Below, piece by piece: positions 24,053 through 28,602 of a stretch of DNA of 28,602 nt. Every line of letters starts with the position of its first letter. Position 1 is the first letter of the stretch. The stretch is from IMG/VR virus record IMGVR_UViG_3300017719_000132, positions 1-28,602 of that record. The stretch is one strand, 5' to 3'. Source of the stretch: a virus. The notes under the pieces are model-generated. The model was not told where the DNA came from, ran no database searches, and was given only the letters and a program-made list of their open reading frames with translations. Position numbers and translations under genes: made by a program.

Positions 24053-24495
24053 TACCTTAATCTCTCTAATAATAGTTGAAGGTCAAATTGTTGTTGCGTG
24101 TTTACAATTACCGTAGATATCGTAATTGCATATGCGTTTTTATCAGGGTAATCTTCAATAGCAACATCAGTTACTTCTACCCTTGGCTCTTGAATGCCAA
24201 TAGAATACATTATCTCTCTACGCATAGATGCTTTTGTGATACCATCAGCTGGTTCAAATAAATAATTTTTTAAACCACACCCAAAGTTTGGATCAAAGGG
24301 TTTCTCTCCACGATTTGTTTTTAAGATATTCCTGATAGAGTTTTTGATTGCCTCTAAGTCTTTAACAGGTGATATATCTCCGTATTCGGGATGCACTCTA
24401 AAACCCAAAGAAAGGTCTCTGTACTGCCTAGTAGTACCAGTGATCTTAGATCTGGTTTCCTGAAGGTTTTTATCTGAAATTAATTCTGTGCTCAT
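24052..24495 (-). CDS. 25: Baseplate wedge subunit gp25, 147 aa
   Basis: The gp25/lysozyme-like wedge family is shown by IKNSIRNILKTNRGEKPFDP then NFGCGLKNYLFEP at about 50-82 and the EPR motif at 103-105 (IQEPRVEVTDV). The family has no lysozyme activity despite old names. In T4, gp25 binds gp6 and gp53 and contacts the first sheath ring, so the EPR motif is central to sheath attachment. The protein has an N-terminal extension of about 15 residues compared with T4 gp25 (132 aa). The ATG at 24495 is the only reasonable start: an in-frame stop lies 7 codons upstream and there is no other ATG until mid-protein. No Shine-Dalgarno is visible; a perfect late-promoter box lies 5 bases before the ATG. 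Confidence 0.92.
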   Translation of the reverse strand: MSTELISDKNLQETRSKITGTTRQYRDLSLGFRVHPEYGDISPVKDLEAIKNSIRNILKTNRGEKPFDPNFGCGLKNYLFEPADGITKASMRREIMYSIGIQEPRVEVTDVAIEDYPDKNAYAITISTVIVNTQQQFDLQLLLERLR

Positions 24496-24500
24496 ACGTT

Positions 24501-24508
24501 TATTTATA
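24501..24508 (-). promoter_or_regulatory. T4-type late promoter motif (perfect TATAAATA) at the gp25 start
   Basis: The coding strand reads AGTATAAATAAACGT and then the gp25 ATG, in the 21-base gap after the PAAR gene. With the usual T4 late spacing (-13 to -6), transcription would begin at or next to the A of the ATG. Confidence 0.6.
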
Positions 24509-24516
24509 CTGGTTTA

Positions 24517-24834
24517 TCAGCCCCCGACAATAACATTCCCAGAACCTGATGTTATTTTAGCACCACAGCCATAAGAATCCCCTTTACGACCAAACCCCTT
24601 TCCATTAACAAAAACACTACCGCTGGCTGAAGATAATCCTGGAGCATGACCGCCACATCCAGGCTGATCGTGAGATTCTACAGCATCGCCCTTTCTCACG
24701 GCACCCACACCATTTACAAATACGTCACCAGAACCTGCTGCTGTCCCTATCGTAAGTGGACTACGACATTCATACCCAGAACCATGCGGGCTTTTTACGC
24801 TATCAGTACCACCCTTTCTTGCTGCTGCTGGCAT
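24517..24834 (-). CDS. PAAR-repeat spike-tip protein, 105 aa
   Basis: Gly/Ser/Val-rich short strands such as GSGDVFVNGVGAVRKGD, GSVFVNGKGFGRKGDSYGC and GSGNVIVGG are the PAAR fold, a cone that caps the spike tip (T4 gp5.4 role). His55, Cys60, His63 and Cys90 are well placed to form the metal site seen at the tip of PAAR proteins; the exact ligand set is inferred. There is no C-terminal extension, so there is no effector domain. It follows the gp5-like spike gene by 10 bases, and its strong ribosome site AAGGAGA overlaps the gp5 stop codon. This order (spike, then tip) fits assembly on the trimeric beta-helix. Confidence 0.92.
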   Translation of the reverse strand: MPAAARKGGTDSVKSPHGSGYECRSPLTIGTAAGSGDVFVNGVGAVRKGDAVESHDQPGCGGHAPGLSSASGSVFVNGKGFGRKGDSYGCGAKITSGSGNVIVGG

Positions 24835-24844
24835 ATTGTTCTCC

Positions 24845-25810
24845 TTAGTTTAGATGAATTTTAGATGCGTCCATATCAATAGAAGTACCACCATTAATAT
24901 CCATAGATGCTGCAGTGGTTTTTTGCTGCCCTGAGATACTAGTAGTTTGCGTGGACTTATAAGTTTCATTGACTGTACCGCCAACTTCTTCGGTAACATT
25001 ACCAGTTACTGTTTCAGTAAAATTACCACCAATAGTTTCGGTTTTGTCACCAGTAACATCAATATTCCAATTACCTAAAATAGTTGTATTACAATCTTGG
25101 TCGATTGTTAAATTACAAACGCCTGTAATGTGGACGTTATCGTTACCTGTAGTAATATGGAAGCGATTACCATTATGCTGTACAACATCACCATTCGGAT
25201 GCATCTCTACAAACGTACCTGAACGATGCCTTACATTAATTCTCTCTGCTCCTGGAGTATCGTCTATCTCGATAATATGCCCAGAAGTCGTTTGTGTTAC
25301 TTTGTTATTAGGATATTCTGCAGCGTAAGCTGTGGCAGGTTCTTCAGTTACGGTATCAAGTTCTCGTATGATGGTGTTCGTGCCACGTGCTAACAAGTTA
25401 GTGTCGTTATAGACTTCTTCTAAATCTGTACCATCGGTATCTTGCTGAAACTTTGGGTAGGTTTCAGAAGCGTCCGAAAAACCTTTATCAGCTGGTGGTT
25501 TCTCTTCAAAAGTAGAAGCAATTGTGCCCATGATAATAGGATCTTGCGCAGCAGCACCGTCACGGAAAAATCCTACGACCCAAGATCCATTTACCAATGC
25601 ATGACTAGTCTTACCAATTCCCGAAGTATGCGCTGAGTCTGTTGGACCCATTACAGTAGCCCATGGAAGATCTTCCGTAGGCAAGTCGGTTTTTACGTCT
25701 GTGTGATATCCATATGCTCGCACCTTAACACGACCAACCATAAGAGGGTCTAGAATATCCTCTACAACCCCAGTAAACCACACAAATTGTTTATTAAACG
25801 CACTCTGCAT
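24845..25810 (-). CDS. 5: gp5-like baseplate spike/hub protein without lysozyme domain, 321 aa
   Basis: Residues 1-105 are the OB-fold of gp5/VgrG-type spikes (FVWFTGVVEDILDPLMVGRV, SWVVGFFRDGAAAQDPIIMG). About 106-170 is a linker. GHIIEIDDTPGAERINVRHR then SGTFVEMHPNGDVV lead into a C-terminal triple-stranded beta-helix with eight-residue repeats (DVTGDKTETIGGNFTETVTG, then NVTEEVGGTVNE). T4 gp5 (575 aa) has a lysozyme domain between OB-fold and helix; here it is absent. I choose the ATG at 25810 (MQSAFNKQFVWF) because it overlaps the upstream stop by one base (TAATG) and has GGTGG at proper spacing. An in-frame ATG at 25822 would add MVVI and overlap the upstream gene. It binds the gp27-like hub and carries the PAAR tip. 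Confidence 0.92.
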   Translation of the reverse strand: MQSAFNKQFVWFTGVVEDILDPLMVGRVKVRAYGYHTDVKTDLPTEDLPWATVMGPTDSAHTSGIGKTSHALVNGSWVVGFFRDGAAAQDPIIMGTIASTFEEKPPADKGFSDASETYPKFQQDTDGTDLEEVYNDTNLLARGTNTIIRELDTVTEEPATAYAAEYPNNKVTQTTSGHIIEIDDTPGAERINVRHRSGTFVEMHPNGDVVQHNGNRFHITTGNDNVHITGVCNLTIDQDCNTTILGNWNIDVTGDKTETIGGNFTETVTGNVTEEVGGTVNETYKSTQTTSISGQQKTTAASMDINGGTSIDMDASKIHLN

Positions 25811-25980
25811 TATAACCACCATCCTAATTTAGCACCATTATGTATTATAATCATAAAGCATGCTATCATATGAGCAATCCACCAAAAAGTTCTAATACCA
25901 GCAACCATGTCCGCCTGTTTGTCGGTTTCGCCGACTTTTTCTCCGAGCGACTTTGCCCAGATTCTCCATAATTTTTTCAT
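25810..25980 (-). CDS. Small single-span membrane-type protein, 56 aa
   Basis: An ATG at 25980 opens 56 codons: MKKLWRIWAKSLGEKVGETD, then KQADMVAGIRTFWWIAHMIA and a hydrophobic CFMIIIHN segment, ending GWWL. The N-terminus is basic and amphipathic with two Trp; about residues 27-46 form one likely membrane span. It starts one base after the hub gene stop and ends in a TAATG overlap with the gp5 gene, so it fills an otherwise unexplained 177-base gap exactly. I recall similar tiny Trp-rich ORFs at this place in T4-like marine phages, but cannot confirm by search. It is not a virion enzyme by sequence. It could act at the host membrane or help fold the hub/spike. Confidence 0.75.
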   Translation of the reverse strand: MKKLWRIWAKSLGEKVGETDKQADMVAGIRTFWWIAHMIACFMIIIHNGAKLGWWL

Positions 25981-25981
25981 T

Positions 25982-27304
25982 CTAGCCATAACCTTTGCTG
26001 CTTCTTAAAGAACTAAACTTAGAACCAGCATCTTTCACGTAATCTTTTCTTAGACCTAATGTTTGATTGTAGTAGCCATCTTTATCAAATGTATGCATAA
26101 CTGTAGCGACTAGGTATATCCCTGAGATATATTCGTCAATAGGAACTGTAACATCTCCTGGATCCATTGCTGGTGGTATTTCTATCTCAATCATCTTACC
26201 AGCTTGTACTCTAGAGTCTCCATGGATCTGAATTGAATGTGTCGCAGCAAACTGAGTTTCCCCAACAAAATTTCTATCAGCTATATAGTTTATAGACTCT
26301 TGGTGTAGGTTAGTTGCACCCTCTTCAAACCCTGTAAAATTTGTCGCAAGAAATATCTGCTTAGAATCTAAAAATTCTGTTGCTGGCTCGTCACCGATAG
26401 TGAAGCCAGAATCAAGGGTAAACCTACCAGCAGAATCCATAGGAGTCGCACTACTACCATCGATATGATAGTCTTGAACAACAAAGGTTTTGTTTGAAAT
26501 ATCTAAGGAATATACTGTGCTGAAAAAAGCACCTCTCTTTATTCCTTCGTAATTAGATACGCCAAGTTTAGAATTAAAACTTTTTATGCGTAGTCTATTT
26601 TTATCAAATTCTTCTTCTCCTGGATCTGTCTCATCTTCGGCTCTCGAAACAAAAGTATCAATTGAAGGTTCTGCCACTAGTTTTTCGTGAGTAGTTAGGT
26701 TGGCATCTCCCCACAATGTATCATAAAGATAAAAAGGACTTCCATTAGCGTTTGCCGCACGGGATAATAACAACCCAAAAGTATCCATATATGTATGATT
26801 TGGATAAACTATTTTCATATTACCCACAGCATCATCACCGACAACTAGGTCAGTCTTAAATGATACCTCATCCCATAGTCTTGAAATCATATCGGTGGGG
26901 GTGTCGCTATCTGACCGAGAGACTCTTTTGATGCTAGTCTTAAACGCAGTATCAGTAATAGCTTTGAACTTATATGCCTGACCTTCATTACTTGGTCGAG
27001 CGTATGCTTCAATTTTAGTAAGTATAAGGTGCTTGGTTATCTGTTCATCAGAGCCATCAGGTGTATCTTTTTTAACTAGGGTGAGTTCTATTTTTTCATT
27101 ACCCGAAACAGTAAACCTTTCGAGCAAATTGACGGCATCTACAATAGTAAATTCGTAAATATTGAACATGCTATTGATCGACTCGAGGACAGTAAAGCTC
27201 GAGATTAGATATGCCATGTCGATAGTTTTACCGCTGAAGTCTGTTAAAATGCACTCCTGCAGCTCGTATCTTCCTGGACGAGAATAATAGTTACCCTTAG
27301 CCAT
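25982..27304 (-). CDS. Baseplate hub protein, gp27-like, 440 aa
   Basis: Four features fit a gpD/gp27-like hub ring protein: YLISSFTVLESINSMFNIYE and FTIVDAVNLLERF near the start, a strand pair around KIELTLVKKD and HLILTKIEAY, a middle GSPFYLYDTLWGD, and a C-terminal barrel with IHGDSRVQAGKMIEIEIPPA then YISGIYLVATVMHTFDKDGY and YNQTLGLRKDYV. Length is close to T4 gp27 (391). In T4 the gp27 trimer joins the tail tube to the gp5 spike; the gp5-like gene is one small gene downstream. It overlaps the gp53 gene by 8 bases. The N-terminal half is diverged from T4; the call rests on fold-type motifs and gene order, so I give no T4 symbol. Confidence 0.78.
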   Translation of the reverse strand: MAKGNYYSRPGRYELQECILTDFSGKTIDMAYLISSFTVLESINSMFNIYEFTIVDAVNLLERFTVSGNEKIELTLVKKDTPDGSDEQITKHLILTKIEAYARPSNEGQAYKFKAITDTAFKTSIKRVSRSDSDTPTDMISRLWDEVSFKTDLVVGDDAVGNMKIVYPNHTYMDTFGLLLSRAANANGSPFYLYDTLWGDANLTTHEKLVAEPSIDTFVSRAEDETDPGEEEFDKNRLRIKSFNSKLGVSNYEGIKRGAFFSTVYSLDISNKTFVVQDYHIDGSSATPMDSAGRFTLDSGFTIGDEPATEFLDSKQIFLATNFTGFEEGATNLHQESINYIADRNFVGETQFAATHSIQIHGDSRVQAGKMIEIEIPPAMDPGDVTVPIDEYISGIYLVATVMHTFDKDGYYNQTLGLRKDYVKDAGSKFSSLRSSKGYG

Positions 27305-28049
27305 TGATCAACTTTCTAAATGATATAGCGAAATCACGGATATATGAATCTCTCAATACCCTTATAAATCTTCTGTTGTCGTTAAGGTCTGTTTCCATTT
27401 CAGTATAAGAAACTGATATGTCAGAACGATTATAGTTATCAGCGTTTGAAACTATCTCAGAATTTGAGTCTTTATAGAATGCAACGGAATCAGCATACGA
27501 ACTAATCACACGATTCGTTTCTATAATCCCAGCACCTACTGTGTCAATTATTTGCTCGTCAGAAGAAAACTTGGCACTAGTAGTATATTTAATCACCAGT
27601 TGGTTTACTTCTGGGTTTCTTTCGAGGATAGTAGCTTCCGCACCAGTATTTAAACCTCGTAAAGTATCTCCAACTCTAAACTTATTATGAATAGAATTAA
27701 AATTGAATGGATCTTCAGCATTGCGGAATAGCGTGATAGTATAATTATCTAAAGGATACTTCGTTTGTATATAATCACGAAGTTCTATATTGGTCATTGG
27801 CCAATCTTTGTGTCCGCCTTTTAGCGTGTCGTTAATAACGAAGAAAACCCAATGGTAGTTAGGGTCGCCATATAACCTATTAGATAGCTGATCTGGTCTT
27901 TCGTCTTGAACCTCATAGAATTGATATGGTGTTGCTGAATCGAATCTTTTATCAACGATTTTTATTTGCCTGAAAATATCAGCAATTTCTACAGCATTAC
28001 CTTCCTTTGAGAAATTGTATTTTGTCGTAGGGAAACTATCAAAAAACAT
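27297..28049 (-). CDS. 53: Baseplate wedge subunit gp53, 250 aa
   Basis: The start MFFDSFPTTKYNF, the LysM-like block FYEVQDERPDQLSNRLYGDP and NYHWVFFVINDTL (about 44-76), and the end RRFIRVLRDSYIRDF are characteristic of gp53. T4 gp53 is 196 residues. This one has an insert at about 122-180 with FRVGDTLRGLNTGAEATILE, LVIKYTTSAKFSSDEQI, then a return to core. The insert resembles modules in the 2507-aa protein. In T4, gp53 clamps adjacent wedges around gp6/gp25. The ATG overlaps the gp48 stop by one base (TAATG), with a GAGG ribosome site 7 bases before the ATG. It overlaps the hub gene by 8 bases. Confidence 0.9.
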   Translation of the reverse strand: MFFDSFPTTKYNFSKEGNAVEIADIFRQIKIVDKRFDSATPYQFYEVQDERPDQLSNRLYGDPNYHWVFFVINDTLKGGHKDWPMTNIELRDYIQTKYPLDNYTITLFRNAEDPFNFNSIHNKFRVGDTLRGLNTGAEATILERNPEVNQLVIKYTTSAKFSSDEQIIDTVGAGIIETNRVISSYADSVAFYKDSNSEIVSNADNYNRSDISVSYTEMETDLNDNRRFIRVLRDSYIRDFAISFRKLING

Positions 28050-28602
28050 TAAGCACCTCGTTTTTCAGCTGGTAATTTTGGCACTAATGCTTCAATATCG
28101 GTTCTGGAAAGTGCCTTAACCTCACGGAAAGCCAACGTCACGTCAACTTCGATAGGAGAACCATCATTGTGTGTTAAACCAGAAGATGTGTTATAGGTCG
28201 CTTGACAACTTTCTAGGAAACACGTATATGGTTCAGGAAGGAATGGGTTTCTATCCCCGCCTATCTTAAGAAATTGTATCTGCCATTTAGCTGGATATTC
28301 TAGCGTGATTCCGTCTTTTACACCGTACATATATTTTCTAAAAGAATTTACTATAGCTCTAATACTCACGGCTTCTTCTGCGCTCTCTGCCACCATCTTA
28401 AATGTAAAGTTATGTTGACGTATCTCTGAATTTGTATATTGTAATACAGTATTTGGGTTAATCGCCTTATTTCTATTTGCTAGAATGAGATCTGATACCC
28501 TATCACCAACACCGCCACCAAGACCAAAATTAGAAAATGCTTTTGCCAAAATTGCAGAACTCATAGCTTGGTCCTTGTTGCCCTCCGCATCAAGCTGGTG
28601 GC
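28049..28602 (-). CDS. 48: Baseplate tail-tube cap gp48-like, C-terminal part (runs off right edge)
   Basis: The frame is open to the right edge: codons before the internal ATG at 28564 read HQLDAEGNKDQA without a stop, so the real start lies outside. FKMVAESAEEAVSIRAIVNS then FRKYMYG, ITLEYPAKWQIQFLKIGGDR, FLPEPYTCFLESCQATYN and IEVDVTLAFREVKALSRTDI fit the C-terminal tube-like domain of gp48 (T4 ends LEITMREIITLNRASLY). gp54 is the other possibility, being a related tube-fold protein, but the end pattern favours gp48. gp48 caps the hub and starts the tail tube with gp54. The stop overlaps the gp53 ATG. Confidence 0.75.
   Translation of the reverse strand, partial: HQLDAEGNKDQAMSSAILAKAFSNFGLGGGVGDRVSDLILANRNKAINPNTVLQYTNSEIRQHNFTFKMVAESAEEAVSIRAIVNSFRKYMYGVKDGITLEYPAKWQIQFLKIGGDRNPFLPEPYTCFLESCQATYNTSSGLTHNDGSPIEVDVTLAFREVKALSRTDIEALVPKLPAEKRGA

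Noticed and set aside
24052-24495. gp25 as a lysozyme
   Set aside because: The gp25 family carries an old lysozyme-like name, but the EPR motif and context mark it as a wedge/sheath-initiation protein without hydrolase residues.
25811-25822. gp5 start at 25822 (MVVIMQSAF)
   Set aside because: It would overlap the upstream small gene by 13 bases; the ATG at 25810 gives the TAATG overlap seen at other junctions and starts directly before the OB-fold.
28049-28564. A complete 171-aa gene starting at the ATG at 28564
   Set aside because: The frame stays open upstream to the window edge, and the matching family (gp48) is about twice as long, so this Met is internal.
1-28602. Defence system, integrase, tRNA or mobile element
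   Set aside because: No motif of these was found on either strand; the whole window is explained by virion structural genes.

Overview
This window is a stretch of the virion-structure region of a tailed phage with a contractile tail, of the T4-like marine myovirus type (cyanophage or pelagiphage style). It carries a run of T4-type baseplate genes: a tube cap (gp48), gp53, a gp27-like hub protein, a gp5-like spike, a PAAR tip, gp25, gp6, gp7 and gp8. Very large virion proteins and several tail-fibre genes follow. Every supported gene lies on the minus strand, genes abut or overlap by a few bases, and there is no gene-free stretch over 100 bases. I see no tRNA, integrase, insertion sequence, CRISPR array or metabolic gene. 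The host cannot be read from this window; a marine bacterium is an inference from the resemblance to cyanophage and pelagiphage structural modules.

Layout in the direction of transcription (right to left). (1) 28602-25982: C-terminal part of gp48 (runs off the right edge), gp53, and the gp27-like hub. (2) 25980-24517: a 56-residue single-span membrane-type protein, the gp5-like spike without a lysozyme domain, and the PAAR tip. (3) 24495-13309: wedge proteins gp25, gp6, a giant gp7-like protein (2209 aa), a conserved 187-aa virion protein, and an enlarged gp8. (4) 13249-5726: a 2507-aa DUF4815-type virion protein. (5) 5724-1: a coiled-coil mini-protein, an 896-aa fibre with an S74 intramolecular chaperone, two small virion proteins, a 591-aa fibre and the start of another fibre that runs off the left edge. 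The order goes roughly from baseplate centre (cap, hub, spike) through the wedges to peripheral adhesins.

Regulation: T4-type late promoter motifs (TATAAATA or one mismatch) lie on the coding strand ahead of gp25, the 187-aa gene, the DUF4815 gene and three of the fibre/small-protein genes. Three of them share the longer string AGTATAAATAA. One sits so close to the gp25 ATG that the mRNA would be leaderless. Four junctions are TAATG stop-start overlaps, which suggests translational coupling.

Most unusual content: the gp7-like protein has its conserved wedge segment at the N-terminus and carries three dockerin/EF-hand-type calcium loops, GGxGY beta repeats, two degenerate cupredoxin-like domains and an acidic repeat tract with a perfect 60-bp period. 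gp53 and the DUF4815 protein share an inserted module, and gp8 carries a GGxGY insert like those in gp7. Two strong perfect hairpins lie inside coding sequence. No lysozyme domain is visible in the hub/spike genes.
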